Assembly (NCBI RefSeq): GCF_905397375.1
Contig: NZ_CAJPVG010000006.1
Location: forward strand, 62,001-126,000
DNA from: Ralstonia mannitolilytica
GTDB lineage: Bacteria > Pseudomonadota > Gammaproteobacteria > Burkholderiales > Burkholderiaceae
Direction: 5' to 3'
Length of the DNA stretch: 64,000 nt
Shown here: positions 34,607 through 43,401 of the stretch, one piece after another
How positions within the stretch are numbered: position 1 is the stretch's first letter
Layout of the letters: the number at the start of each line of letters is the position of its first letter
Notes under the pieces: generated by a model
What the model was told of the DNA's origin: nothing
What the model saw: the letters and a program-made list of their open reading frames with translations, nothing else
Database searches by the model: none
Position numbers and translations under genes: made by a program

Positions 34607-35584
34607 TTACTGGTCCAGCTTGATGTTCTGCTGCTTGACCAGCGCACGCATCTTGTCGAACTCGCGCTTGATCTCGGCCGAATATTGCTGCGGGCTGTTG
34701 CCGACGGGCTCCGCCCCGGCGCCGCGGAAGCGGTCGACCAGGCCCGGATCCTTCAGCGCCTTGACCGATGCCTCGTTGAGCTTGCGGATGATGTCGTCCG
34801 GCGTGCCGGCCGGCGCGACGAGGCCGTACCACGCCGGGTCGTTCGCATCCTTCAGGCCGACTTCGGCAAAGGTGGGCACATCGGGCAGGCTCTCGATGCG
34901 CTTGTTCCACGCCACCACGATCGGGCGCAGCTTGCCGCCCTTGATGAACTGCATCGACGAGGGCAGGTTGTCGACCATGATCGGCACCTGGTTGGCCAGC
35001 ACATCGTTCAGTGCCGGACCGGCGCCGCGATACGGCACGTGCACCATCTGTGTCTTGGTCAGCACCTTGAATTCTTCACCGAGCATGTGGCCGATGCCGC
35101 AGGTGCCCGATGTCGCGAACGAATACTTGCCCGGGTTGGCGGTGAGCACGGCCACGAACTCCTTGTAGTTCTTGGCCGGAAACGTCGGGTTGACGGCAAT
35201 CACGTTGGCGACGGTCGCCAGGTTCGTGATCGGCTTGAAATCCTTGAGCGGGTCGTACGAGAGCTTCGGGTTGCATGCCGGGTTCACGGCATGCGTCGAG
35301 ACGGTGGCGATGCCGATGGTGTAGCCGTCGGGCGCCGATTTGGCAATGGCGTCGGCGCCGATCGAACCGCCGCCGCCGCCCTTGTTCTCGACCACCACCG
35401 GCTGGCCGAGCACCTTGGCGAGCTGGTCGGCTACGCCGCGCCCCACGATGTCGGTCGTGCCGCCGGGCGGGAACGGAATGATCAGCTTCAGCGGCTTGGC
35501 CGGATAGTTGTCGGCCATCGTCGGACCGCACAGCAGCGTTCCAACGGCGGCGATCAGACCGGCAGTCAGGCGTCCCTTCATCAT
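34607..35584 (-). CDS. Tripartite tricarboxylate transporter substrate-binding protein (Bug family)
   Basis: A 325-residue periplasmic binding protein. A signal peptide (MMKGRLTAGLIAAVGTLLC...MA) is followed by YPAKPLKLIIPFPPGGTTD, the Bug-family signature that forms the carboxylate-binding loop. ATG 35584 is preferred because AAGGAGG lies 7 bp before it; codons at 35590 and 35581 fit less well. No TctA/TctB membrane genes are adjacent, which is common for the very large Bug family in Burkholderiales. The ligand is unknown, but dicarboxylates, aromatic acids or amino acids are typical. Confidence 0.93.
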   Translation of the reverse strand: MMKGRLTAGLIAAVGTLLCGPTMADNYPAKPLKLIIPFPPGGTTDIVGRGVADQLAKVLGQPVVVENKGGGGGSIGADAIAKSAPDGYTIGIATVSTHAVNPACNPKLSYDPLKDFKPITNLATVANVIAVNPTFPAKNYKEFVAVLTANPGKYSFATSGTCGIGHMLGEEFKVLTKTQMVHVPYRGAGPALNDVLANQVPIMVDNLPSSMQFIKGGKLRPIVVAWNKRIESLPDVPTFAEVGLKDANDPAWYGLVAPAGTPDDIIRKLNEASVKALKDPGLVDRFRGAGAEPVGNSPQQYSAEIKREFDKMRALVKQQNIKLDQ

Positions 35585-35689
35585 CGTCATCCTCCTTGTG
35601 GTTTTCTGTGCTGTTCTTTGGAAACTGCTGAATAACACAACGGCAACCAAGAATCGGGTGACAGTGCGGGGCGCCCGGAAAGCCGATCG

Positions 35690-36352
35690 TCAGCTGCCGA
35701 GCAGCCCGTTTTTCAGGTCGCGGTCGACGGGGTTGTCGCCGATGAAGATGCGCAGCACGGCCTGGTACAGGTCTTCGCCCGGGATCGGCCTGCTGCGGGC
35801 CACGCCGTTGACCGTGATGGTGGTGCCGGCGTCGGGCATGTAGTCAAAGTTGATGGTGTCGCCGCGCTTGGTGGCGCCGATCTGGCGCATGGTGTCTTCG
35901 AGCTGGGTCAGGCGATCGGCCAGCCGCTGCATCTGGATCTCGGTCTGGTTGCGGTGGATGCCGTCGTTCAGCGCGCGGATGAACGTCTCGGCGCCCACAT
36001 CGCGCAGCGGGTGAATCTGCAGCCGCTTCGGCCCTTTCATGCCGAGGATCACCGCGGCGTTCTTCGCGCGCTCGGGCAGGTACAGCCCGGCCACGTAGCC
36101 CTTGATCACGAACACCGAGCGCAGGCCCGTGCCGTTGAGCAGCAGTTCGCGCCCCGCCACGCGCGCGGCCTCGTCGAACGGCACGCCTTCCACGTTCACG
36201 GTAGCCCATGCCGGCACGGCACCCGCGACGCAGAGCACGACCGCCGACACGCCGTTGCGCCACGCACGTCGCACGACATGCAGGCGGACGGACGAGCGGA
36301 CACGCACGGTCATGCGCAGTGCGCGACGGAGGTCGACAGGAGCGGAGAACAT
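35690..36352 (-). CDS. Chalcone isomerase family protein, probably secreted
   Basis: A 220-residue protein with an Arg-rich N-terminus and a hydrophobic signal segment ending AVPAWA near residue 50. It then shows the chalcone-isomerase-like fold: VEGVPFDEAARV, VFVIKGYVAGLYLPE and PKRLQIHPLRDV. Bacterial members have no proven isomerase activity, and their role is unknown. The start is uncertain: ATG at 36352 gives a long n-region, and internal ATG 36313 is possible. It stands alone on the minus strand. Confidence 0.82.
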   Translation of the reverse strand: MFSAPVDLRRALRMTVRVRSSVRLHVVRRAWRNGVSAVVLCVAGAVPAWATVNVEGVPFDEAARVAGRELLLNGTGLRSVFVIKGYVAGLYLPERAKNAAVILGMKGPKRLQIHPLRDVGAETFIRALNDGIHRNQTEIQMQRLADRLTQLEDTMRQIGATKRGDTINFDYMPDAGTTITVNGVARSRPIPGEDLYQAVLRIFIGDNPVDRDLKNGLLGS

Positions 36353-36604
36353 CGGAATGGGCGGCCTGGGATTGAGCCGTCATTTTCCCGACGTTTTATT
36401 TCCAAACAATCGGTATCTGCCCTGATGCGCAAGCGTTTGCTGCGAGGCGGTATAAGGCCCGGCTGGCTGCCGTGTTATGGCGACATTCCTTGCCTGGTAT
36501 ATGCACGGCGCAGCGTGTTTCTGACGTTTTTAAAACGCGCCATTTGCAAATCGATTAAGGACATGCGGGCCTGAAGTGGCCGATCTTGCCAGCCGAGCGA
36601 GGGC

Positions 36605-37762
36605 TCACGTCGTCTGCGCGAGCGCCCAGGCGACGTGTTCGCGCACCAGTGCCGATGGGTCGTCGGCGCGTGCATGCAGGGCAGCGGAGAGCTGCGCGCG
36701 CGTGTCGTCGGACAGCCGCTCGCGCAACGCATTGCCGATCGCCACGGCGATATTGCGCAGCCAGCGCTCGTGCCCGATGCGGCGGATCGGACTGCCTTCC
36801 AGCCGCTGGTTGAACTCCGCTTCCGTCCAGGCGAACAGCCCGGCCAGCGTGGCGGCGTCCAGGCCGTTGCGCACGTCAAAATCGGGCACATTGGCCGGCA
36901 CGGCAAACTTGTTCCATGGGCAGATGAGCTGGCAGTCGTCGCAGCCATAGACGTGGTTGCCCATCGCCGCACGCAGCTCGACGGGAATGCTGCCCTTGTG
37001 CTCGATCGTCAGGTACGAGATGCAGCGGCGCGCGTCCACCACGTACGGCGCGACAATTGCCTGCGTGGGACACACGTCGATGCAGCGCGTGCAGTTGCCG
37101 CAGTGCGGCTCCACGGGCGGGTCTTCGGGCAGCGGCAGGTCGATCAGGATCTCGCCGAGGAAGAACATCGAGCCCGCATCGCGGTCGAGCAGCAGCGTAT
37201 GTTTGCCGCGCCAGCCCAGGCCGCCGTTGCTGGCAAGCGCCACCTCCAGCACCGGTGCCGAATCGGTGAACACGCGAAAGCCGTACGGCCCGACGGCGGC
37301 GGCGATCTTTTCCGCAAGCCTTTGCAGACGCTGGCGCAAGACCTTGTGATAGTCGCGGCCGCGTGCGTACAGCGAAATGGTGGCGTCCTGCGGGCGGCGC
37401 AGGCGGTCCCATTCGATGGTGCGCCAGTCCTCGGCCGGCGTGCGCTCGCGCGTCGGATGTGGCAGATACGGCATCCGCGCGACGATGGCACGTACCGTTC
37501 CGGCAACAAGTTCGGCGGGGCGTGCGCGGAGCATGCCATGGTTCGCCATATAATCCATGTCACCGTGAAACCCCTGCGCAAGCCACGTCTGGAGCCCTTC
37601 TTCAGCGTGCGACAGGTCGATGCTCGCAATGCGGATCGCATCGAAACCGAGTTCGGCGCCCCAGGAACGGATCTGCGCCACCAGCGCGTGCATGTCGGCT
37701 TCGTTGGCCGGCAGGCGCGCATCCAGGTTGGTTTGGAGTGAAGACGTGGGGGTGGCGGACAT
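36605..37762 (-). CDS. queG: Epoxyqueuosine reductase (QueG)
   Basis: Cobalamin- and iron-sulfur-dependent enzyme of the last step of queuosine synthesis in tRNA. The 385-residue protein has two 4Fe-4S clusters (CGNCTRCIDVCPTQAI near residue 225, and CDDCQLICPWN further on). It ends with HEAT-like repeats. Its ATG (37762-37760) overlaps the tsaE ATG by two bases head to head, so promoters for each must lie within the other gene's coding sequence. Confidence 0.95.
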   Translation of the reverse strand: MSATPTSSLQTNLDARLPANEADMHALVAQIRSWGAELGFDAIRIASIDLSHAEEGLQTWLAQGFHGDMDYMANHGMLRARPAELVAGTVRAIVARMPYLPHPTRERTPAEDWRTIEWDRLRRPQDATISLYARGRDYHKVLRQRLQRLAEKIAAAVGPYGFRVFTDSAPVLEVALASNGGLGWRGKHTLLLDRDAGSMFFLGEILIDLPLPEDPPVEPHCGNCTRCIDVCPTQAIVAPYVVDARRCISYLTIEHKGSIPVELRAAMGNHVYGCDDCQLICPWNKFAVPANVPDFDVRNGLDAATLAGLFAWTEAEFNQRLEGSPIRRIGHERWLRNIAVAIGNALRERLSDDTRAQLSAALHARADDPSALVREHVAWALAQTT

Positions 37763-38357
37763 GCCTAAATTGTACGCAATGCCCACCGAGCTTCCCGCCG
37801 ACTCGCCCTCCGGATCGACCGCCCTGCCTGCCGAGCGGGCGCTTTCGCTCGCTGACGAGGCGGCCACCTCGGCGTTTGGCGCGGCGCTCGCGCAGGCCGT
37901 GCTGGCGCTGGGCCCCCGGCCCGTGCAGGTGCAGCTCTCGGGCGATCTGGGAGCGGGCAAGACCACGCTGTCGCGCGCCATCCTGCGCGGCCTCGGGCAT
38001 ACCGGGCGCGTGCGCAGCCCCACCTATACGCTGGTCGAGCCGTACGAGGTGGCCGGAACCTCCGGCACGCAGAAGGTCTATCACTTCGACCTGTACCGCT
38101 TTGCCGATCCGGAAGAATGGACCGACGCAGGCTTTCGCGATTGCTTTGCCGAACCCGCGCTGTGCCTGGTCGAGTGGCCGGAGAAGGCGCAGGCGCTGCT
38201 CGGCACACCGGACCTGCATGTCATGTTGTCGGTCGATGTTGTGCACGAAACCTATGACGACGGCGTTGAGCATGCACCGCGTCTGGCGCGCCTCACCGCG
38301 CGCACGCAGACCGGTCTTCAACTCCTCCAGTCGCTTTCCATGTTGCTTCCATGCTGA
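37761..38357 (+). CDS. tsaE: tRNA threonylcarbamoyladenosine biosynthesis ATPase TsaE
   Basis: ATPase partner of TsaB/TsaD in t6A37 tRNA modification. The 198-residue protein has Walker A LGAGKTTLSRA near residue 68, SPTYTLVEPYE near residue 93, YHFDLYRF near residue 111 and the family ending CLVEWPEKA. Start choice: ATG 37761 (MPKLYA), with GGTGGCGG upstream, or ATG 37779 (MPTELP); I took the first. It overlaps amiC by 7 bp, the classic tsaE-amidase pairing. Confidence 0.93.
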   Translation: MPKLYAMPTELPADSPSGSTALPAERALSLADEAATSAFGAALAQAVLALGPRPVQVQLSGDLGAGKTTLSRAILRGLGHTGRVRSPTYTLVEPYEVAGTSGTQKVYHFDLYRFADPEEWTDAGFRDCFAEPALCLVEWPEKAQALLGTPDLHVMLSVDVVHETYDDGVEHAPRLARLTARTQTGLQLLQSLSMLLPC

Positions 38358-39871
38358 TCAAGCATCTGCCGACCGATCAACCGGATGATCCCCACCTGCC
38401 CAGCCAGGCCCGCCGCCAATGGCTCGCGCGCATGGCCAAGGCCGGCGCCGGCACCATCATCCTGAGCCTGGCCGGCACGCAGATCGCGCGCGGCGCGAAC
38501 ATCGTCGCAGTGCGCGTGTGGCCGGCCGAAGACTACACGCGCGTGACCATCGAGTCTGACGTCGCGCTCAAGGCCACGCACCAGCTCATCAAGGATCCGG
38601 ACCGGCTGATGGTGGACATCGACGGGCTCGATCTGAGCCCGACGCTGCGAGAACTGGTGGCGAAGATCACGCCGAACGATCCATATATCCGCCAGGTGCG
38701 GGTGGGCCAGAACCGCCCGAGCGTAGTGCGCCTCGTGTTTGACCTGAAGGAAAGCGTCAACCCGCAGGTCTTCACGCTGCTGCCGATTGCCGGATACCGC
38801 AACCGGCTCGTCTTCGATCTGTATCCGACCAATCCGCCCGACCCGCTGATGCAGCTGGTGCAGGCCACCGAAGCCAAGCAGGAGCGCTTTGCCGCATCGG
38901 GCGGCAGCCCAATGCCCGAACCGTCGGACGACGACGATCCGATCGCCGCGCTGGCTCGCCGCGACAGCAGCAGTGGCCCGACCAAGCCGCCGCTCGAAGA
39001 CTCCCGCCCGGCGCTGGCCAACCGCACGCCGCCGCGCAAGACGCCGCCTGCCGCGTCGGCGAATCCGCCATCGACGCTTGCCAATGCGCCGAATACGCCG
39101 CCGCTGGACGTCGTGCCCGAGCCGCCGGTATCGCACAGCCCATCGAACGGGCCGCGCATGCGCCGGCTGCTGACCGTGGCCATCGACCCCGGCCACGGCG
39201 GTGAAGACCCCGGCGCCACCGGCGGCGCCGGCACGCACGAGAAAGACGTGGTGCTGTCGATAGCCCGGCTGCTCAAGGCCAAGATCGACGCGCAGCCCAA
39301 CATGCGCGCCATGATGACGCGCGATTCCGACTATTTCGTGCCGCTGGGCGTGCGCGTGCAGAAGGCCCGCCGCGTGCAGGCCGACCTGTTCGTCTCGATT
39401 CACGCCGACGCGTTCCTGTCACCGGAAGCGCGTGGGGCGTCGGTGTTCGTGCTGTCCGATCGCGGGGCGTCGAGCGCGCAGGCAAAGTGGCTCGCCAACA
39501 AGGAGAACGCGGCCGACATGATCGGCGGTGCCAACCTCGGCTCGAAAGACGCGCAAGTCACGCGCGTGCTGCTGGACCTGTCGACCACCGCGCAGATCGC
39601 CGACAGCATGAAGGTCGGCCGCGCGGTGCTGCAGCAGATCGGCGGTATCAACCGGCTGCACAAGGGGCAGGTCGAGCAGGCCGGGTTTGCGGTGCTCAAG
39701 GCGCCCGACATTCCGTCGATCCTGGTGGAGACGGCCTTCATCTCGAACCCCGAGGAAGAGGCCAAGCTCAACGATCCGAACCACCAGAACCAGCTGGCCG
39801 AAGCGATCCTGCGCGGCATTCGCTCGTACTTTGCGAAGAACCCGCCGCTGTCGCGCAACCCCGGTGTCTGA
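38351..39871 (+). CDS. amiC: N-acetylmuramoyl-L-alanine amidase (AmiC type)
   Basis: Periplasmic zinc amidase cutting septal peptidoglycan during cell separation. The 506-residue protein starts with a twin-Arg signal (RRQWLARMAKAGAGTIILSL), then an AMIN domain (about 55-170) that targets peptidoglycan. A Pro/Ser-rich linker (about 190-270) leads to the Amidase_3 catalytic domain with DPGHGGEDPG, the Glu of GTHEKDVVL, SIHADAF and ETAFISNPEE. Tat export is inferred from RR at the n-region. Overlaps tsaE by 7 bp. Confidence 0.95.
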   Translation: MLIKHLPTDQPDDPHLPSQARRQWLARMAKAGAGTIILSLAGTQIARGANIVAVRVWPAEDYTRVTIESDVALKATHQLIKDPDRLMVDIDGLDLSPTLRELVAKITPNDPYIRQVRVGQNRPSVVRLVFDLKESVNPQVFTLLPIAGYRNRLVFDLYPTNPPDPLMQLVQATEAKQERFAASGGSPMPEPSDDDDPIAALARRDSSSGPTKPPLEDSRPALANRTPPRKTPPAASANPPSTLANAPNTPPLDVVPEPPVSHSPSNGPRMRRLLTVAIDPGHGGEDPGATGGAGTHEKDVVLSIARLLKAKIDAQPNMRAMMTRDSDYFVPLGVRVQKARRVQADLFVSIHADAFLSPEARGASVFVLSDRGASSAQAKWLANKENAADMIGGANLGSKDAQVTRVLLDLSTTAQIADSMKVGRAVLQQIGGINRLHKGQVEQAGFAVLKAPDIPSILVETAFISNPEEEAKLNDPNHQNQLAEAILRGIRSYFAKNPPLSRNPGV

Positions 39872-39874
39872 CGC

Positions 39875-40420
39875 ATGACGACGGTCGTGCTGCGCGAGGG
39901 TGTTATGGCTGACGCCGACATCATCGCCGACATCCATACACGCAGCTGGCAAAGCGCGTATCGCGGTCTGGGCATTCTGTCCGACGCGTATCTCGATGGC
40001 CGCGCAGCGACCGACATACAGGCGAAATGGCGCGAGCGCATGGCCGCACCCACGGCCGGACAGCGCGTGTGGTGCGCCGAGCTGGACGGCCAGGTCATCG
40101 GCTTTCTGTGCGCACTGCGCGAAGACGGCACGCCGTGGGGTGTGCTTGTCGACAACCTGCACCTGCTGCCGGCCTCACGCGGCCACGGCGTCGGCAAGCG
40201 CCTGATGGGCGAGGCGGCGCGTTGGGCGATGGCCCAGTGCGTGAGCCAACTTCATCTGCTGGTGTACGAGGCCAACACCGCGGCCATCGGCTTCTACGAA
40301 ACCCTGGGTGGTGTGCCGGTCAGCCGCGATCGGCTGGAGACCGCTGACGGCGGCCACGCCTGGGTGCGCACCTACCACTGGCCGGAATCGCAGCTCGCCG
40401 GTCTGACGGCGTTGGCCTGA
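39875..40420 (+). CDS. GNAT family N-acetyltransferase
   Basis: A 181-residue acetyltransferase. The N-terminal MTTVVLREGVMADAD and IHTRSWQSAYRG are typical of the family, and the acetyl-CoA loop is SRGHGVGKRLMGEA near residue 100. A C-terminal IGFYETLGG matches the usual GNAT strand. The substrate is unknown. It starts 3 bp after the amiC stop and may be transcribed with tsaE and amiC. Confidence 0.9.
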   Translation: MTTVVLREGVMADADIIADIHTRSWQSAYRGLGILSDAYLDGRAATDIQAKWRERMAAPTAGQRVWCAELDGQVIGFLCALREDGTPWGVLVDNLHLLPASRGHGVGKRLMGEAARWAMAQCVSQLHLLVYEANTAAIGFYETLGGVPVSRDRLETADGGHAWVRTYHWPESQLAGLTALA

Positions 40421-40433
40421 GCGGAAAGGATCG

Positions 40434-41453
40434 TCAGGCCGGCCGGCTGGCCGGGGCGCTCGCCTGGGCTTCGGCGTGCGCGACGCGGTCGGCATACCTG
40501 CGCGCCAGCGCGGAGCACACGATCAGCTGCAACTGGTGGTAGATCATGGTCGGCAACACGATGAGCCCGAGCGCGGCATTGCCCGCAAACAGGATTTTCG
40601 CCATCGGGATGCCGTTGGCCAGGCTTTTCTTGGAGCCGCAGAACACGGCGGTGATCTCGTCAGCGAGCCCGAAACCGGCACGCCGCGACAGCCATGTCGT
40701 CGCCGCCAGCACCACGAACAGCAGTGCGCCACTCATGATGGCCACGGCCACGATGGTCTCCCACGGGTACTTCGACCACACGCCCGCGTGCGTCGAATCG
40801 GCAAACGAGTTGAACACGATCAGCAGGATCACCACGCGGTCGACCTTGTTGATGATCGCCTTGTACTTCGTGATCAGCCCGCCGATCACGGGGCGCAGCA
40901 GCTGTCCGAGCACGAATGGCAGCAGCAGTTGCTCGGCCACGCCCAGCAGCGCCTTGCCCACCGACAGTTCGGCGCCCGACGCGTGGATGACGAAGCTCAT
41001 CAGCAGCGGCGTGGCGATCATGCCGATCAGGCCCGAGATGGTCGCGTTGAAGATCGCGGCTGGCACGTTCCCCTTGGCCATCGCCGTCATCGCCACGGAC
41101 GACGACACCGTGGACGGCAGCGCGCACAGGTAGAACACACCCAGCAGCAGCTCGGCCGGAATGAACGGCTTGCACGCGAACAGGATGACCGCGCCGATCA
41201 GCGGGAACAGGATGAACGTGCAGGTCTGCACGAACAGATGCAGGCGCCAGTTGCGCGCGCCTTCGATGATCTTCTCGCGCGAGAGCGCCGCGCCGTGCAG
41301 AAAGAACACCAGCGACACGCCGACGATGGTGACGACGTCGAGGTGCAGCGGGCCATCGCTGGCGCCCAACGCGGGGAAGAACAGCGCCAGCAGCACCATG
41401 ACGAGCATGGCCTGGATGAACCCGTCGATGCGAGATAACAGCGGAATCTTCAT
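40434..41453 (-). CDS. SBF-like (bile acid:sodium symporter family) membrane transporter
   Basis: A 339-residue polytopic protein with about ten hydrophobic segments, of the SBF_like group related to bile acid:sodium symporters and ArsB/ACR3 folds. Recognisable segments are LHLDVVTIVGVSLVFFLHGA near residue 40, the LPSTVSSSVAMTAMAKGN crossover near residue 115, and FCGSKKSLANGIPMA near residue 280. The substrate is unknown. Divergent from the LysR gene across 120 bp holding a palindromic operator candidate, so it is the probable LysR target. Confidence 0.87.
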   Translation of the reverse strand: MKIPLLSRIDGFIQAMLVMVLLALFFPALGASDGPLHLDVVTIVGVSLVFFLHGAALSREKIIEGARNWRLHLFVQTCTFILFPLIGAVILFACKPFIPAELLLGVFYLCALPSTVSSSVAMTAMAKGNVPAAIFNATISGLIGMIATPLLMSFVIHASGAELSVGKALLGVAEQLLLPFVLGQLLRPVIGGLITKYKAIINKVDRVVILLIVFNSFADSTHAGVWSKYPWETIVAVAIMSGALLFVVLAATTWLSRRAGFGLADEITAVFCGSKKSLANGIPMAKILFAGNAALGLIVLPTMIYHQLQLIVCSALARRYADRVAHAEAQASAPASRPA

Positions 41454-41543
41454 GTGCGTGCGCCATACCATGACGTGATGGCGCCCCGGGGAAGTTGCAG
41501 GGAAACCGTTATTGCACTACAGGCCTATCTAGAATACAAATGC

Positions 41544-41558
41544 ATTGATCGAATCAAT
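41544..41558. promoter_or_regulatory. Candidate LysR operator (ATTGAT-CGA-ATCAAT)
   Basis: A perfect 6-bp inverted repeat with a 3-bp spacer in the divergent SBF-LysR gap, 16 bp before the LysR start codon. It contains a T-N11-A spacing, as LysR sites do. Autoregulation and control of the divergent transporter are inferred. Confidence 0.55.
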
Positions 41559-41573
41559 TCATACGGGGCCAGC

Positions 41574-42467
41574 ATGAATGTGACCCTGCGCCAGTTGCGC
41601 GTGTTCCTGGCCGTGGCGCGTGCGCACAGCTTCAGTCGCGCGGGCGACACGATCGGCCTGACGCAGCCCGCGGTGAGCCGGTCGATCTCGGAGCTGGAAG
41701 GGGAGTTGGGCCTGAAGCTGCTCGACCGCACCACGCGTGAAGTGGTGCTGACCGAGGTCGGGCGTTCGCTGGCGACGGCGCTTGACCGCCTCATCGCCGA
41801 TCTGGACGACACGCTGCATCAGGCGCGCCAGGTCAGTGAGCAACGGCGTGGTCGCGTGGTCGTGGCATCGAGCCCGACGGTGTCGACGCGGCTGATGCCC
41901 GTGTACGTGGCCGAGTGCGCGGCCCGCTACCCCGACATCCGCATGATCGTGCGGGACTCCGTGCAGGTCGACACGTTGCAGTTGATCCGCACCGGCGGCG
42001 CGGACTTTGGCGTGGTGGTGGAGCCGCTCGATACCGAGGGCCTGTGGACCGAGCCGCTGCTCACCGACCCGTTCTGCCTCGTCTGCCGCAAGGATCACCC
42101 GTTTGCCGAGCGCAGCAGCGTGCGCTGGAAGGACCTGCACCGCACCGCCGTCGTGCTGCTCGACCACGCGTCGGGCAGCCGCCCGCTGATCGATCGCATC
42201 TTCCTGCGCCACGGCGTGCAGCCTGACGTGGCGCAGGAGATGGGCCACAGCAGTGCGGTGTTCGGCATGGTGGAAGCGGGCATCGGCGCGGGCGTGGTGC
42301 CGTCACTGTCGTTGCCGCTGCCGTCGTCGTCGGCGCTGGTGGCGGTGCCGCTCACGCCCAAGGAAACGCGCGCCATTGTGCTGGCGCGGCGGCAGGACCG
42401 GTCGCTCTCGCCGGCGGCCGAGGCAGCGTGGCAGATGATCCGCCGCATGGCGCTGCCGACCGCCTGA
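41574..42467 (+). CDS. LysR family transcriptional regulator
   Basis: A 297-residue regulator. The N-terminal winged helix is VTLRQLRVFLAVARAHSFSR with the recognition helix LTQPAVSRSISELE (about 30-43). It is followed by a linker helix and a periplasmic-binding-protein-like effector domain. ATG 41574 is used; an open frame upstream lacks family similarity. The effector is unknown. Target by position: the divergent SBF-like transporter. Confidence 0.92.
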   Translation: MNVTLRQLRVFLAVARAHSFSRAGDTIGLTQPAVSRSISELEGELGLKLLDRTTREVVLTEVGRSLATALDRLIADLDDTLHQARQVSEQRRGRVVVASSPTVSTRLMPVYVAECAARYPDIRMIVRDSVQVDTLQLIRTGGADFGVVVEPLDTEGLWTEPLLTDPFCLVCRKDHPFAERSSVRWKDLHRTAVVLLDHASGSRPLIDRIFLRHGVQPDVAQEMGHSSAVFGMVEAGIGAGVVPSLSLPLPSSSALVAVPLTPKETRAIVLARRQDRSLSPAAEAAWQMIRRMALPTA

Positions 42468-42481
42468 TCGCCGCGCGGCGC

Positions 42482-43240
42482 TTACTTCGGCTGCATGCGG
42501 ATGGCGCCATCCAGGCGGATGGTCTCGCCGTTGAGCATCGGGTTCTCGATGATCGCGCGGGCAAGCTGCGCATATTCGGCGGGTTTGCCCAGGCGCGGCG
42601 GGAACGGCACCATCTTGCCCAGCGCGTCCTGCACGTCCTGCGGCATGCCCAGCAGCATCGGCGTCTCGAAGATGCCCGGCGCAATCGTCATCACGCGGAT
42701 GCCGTCACGCGACAGGTCGCGCGCAATCGCGAGCGTCATCGCCACCACGCCGCCCTTGGACGCCGCATAGGCCGCCTGCCCGATCTGTCCATCGAACGCC
42801 GCCACCGAGGCCGTGTTGATGATCACGCCGCGCTCGCCGCCGGCGTTGGGCGCATTGCCCGCCATGGCCGTCGCAGCGAGCCGGATCATGTTGAACGTGC
42901 CGATCAGGTTGATGTTGATGACGCGTGTGAACTGGTCCAGAGGATGCGGCCCCGTCTTGCCCACTGTGCGCGAGGCCGTGGCGATGCCCGCGCAGTTCAC
43001 CAGGCCGCGCAGCGTGCCCAGCGACGTGGCGGCCTCCACCACGGCCTGGCCATCCGCTTCCGACGCGACATCGCAGCGCACGAAGCGCCCGCCGATTTCC
43101 TGCGCCAGGGTGTTGCCGGCGGCCTCGTTCAGGTCGGCAATCACCACCTTGCCGCCAGACTCGGCCAGCGCGCGCGCCGTGCCGGCACCCAGCCCCGACG
43201 CGCCCCCGGTGACGATGAATACCTGGTCGCGAATCTCCAT
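42482..43240 (-). CDS. Short-chain dehydrogenase, probable 3-hydroxyacyl-CoA dehydrogenase (HSD17B10-like)
   Basis: A 252-residue NAD-dependent SDR. The cofactor motif TGGASGLG is at 11-18, the NAG-type NCAG near residue 85, and catalytic Tyr/Lys in YAASKGG near residue 155. The ending (IVENPMLNGETIRLDGAIRM recognisable as NGETIRLDGA) is typical of type 2 3-hydroxyacyl-CoA dehydrogenases used in branched-chain or short-chain acyl-CoA oxidation. An inverted repeat resembling LiuR sites lies 40 bp upstream. It stands alone on the minus strand. Confidence 0.88.
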   Translation of the reverse strand: MEIRDQVFIVTGGASGLGAGTARALAESGGKVVIADLNEAAGNTLAQEIGGRFVRCDVASEADGQAVVEAATSLGTLRGLVNCAGIATASRTVGKTGPHPLDQFTRVININLIGTFNMIRLAATAMAGNAPNAGGERGVIINTASVAAFDGQIGQAAYAASKGGVVAMTLAIARDLSRDGIRVMTIAPGIFETPMLLGMPQDVQDALGKMVPFPPRLGKPAEYAQLARAIIENPMLNGETIRLDGAIRMQPK

Positions 43241-43279
43241 GTCGTGTCTCCTTGATTGTGGTCGGTGAGTTACTTGACG

Positions 43280-43295
43280 TTTACGTTCACGTAAA
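43280..43295. promoter_or_regulatory. Inverted repeat TTTACGT-TC-ACGTAAA upstream of the SDR dehydrogenase
   Basis: Perfect 7-bp arms with a 2-bp spacer, preceded by TTGACG. The form resembles operators described for the MerR-type regulator LiuR, which controls branched-chain amino acid and acyl-CoA catabolism in proteobacteria. It is 40 bp before the start codon. The regulator itself is not in the window. Confidence 0.55.
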
Positions 43296-43337
43296 TCACA
43301 GCGCCATATGGTAGCGCGAAGCGGCCTGCGATCGGGC

Positions 43338-43368
43338 AAAAAAAAGCGCCTCATAGTCGAGGCGCTTT
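43338..43368 (-). terminator. adk: adk terminator
   Basis: On the minus strand GCGCCTC and GAGGCGC form a stem (43346-43352 with 43359-43365), followed by eight U residues. It lies 34 bp after the adk stop. Confidence 0.9.
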
Positions 43369-43401
43369 CTGCTTTCTCTTTTGGCGGATGGCCGGTGCTG
43401 C

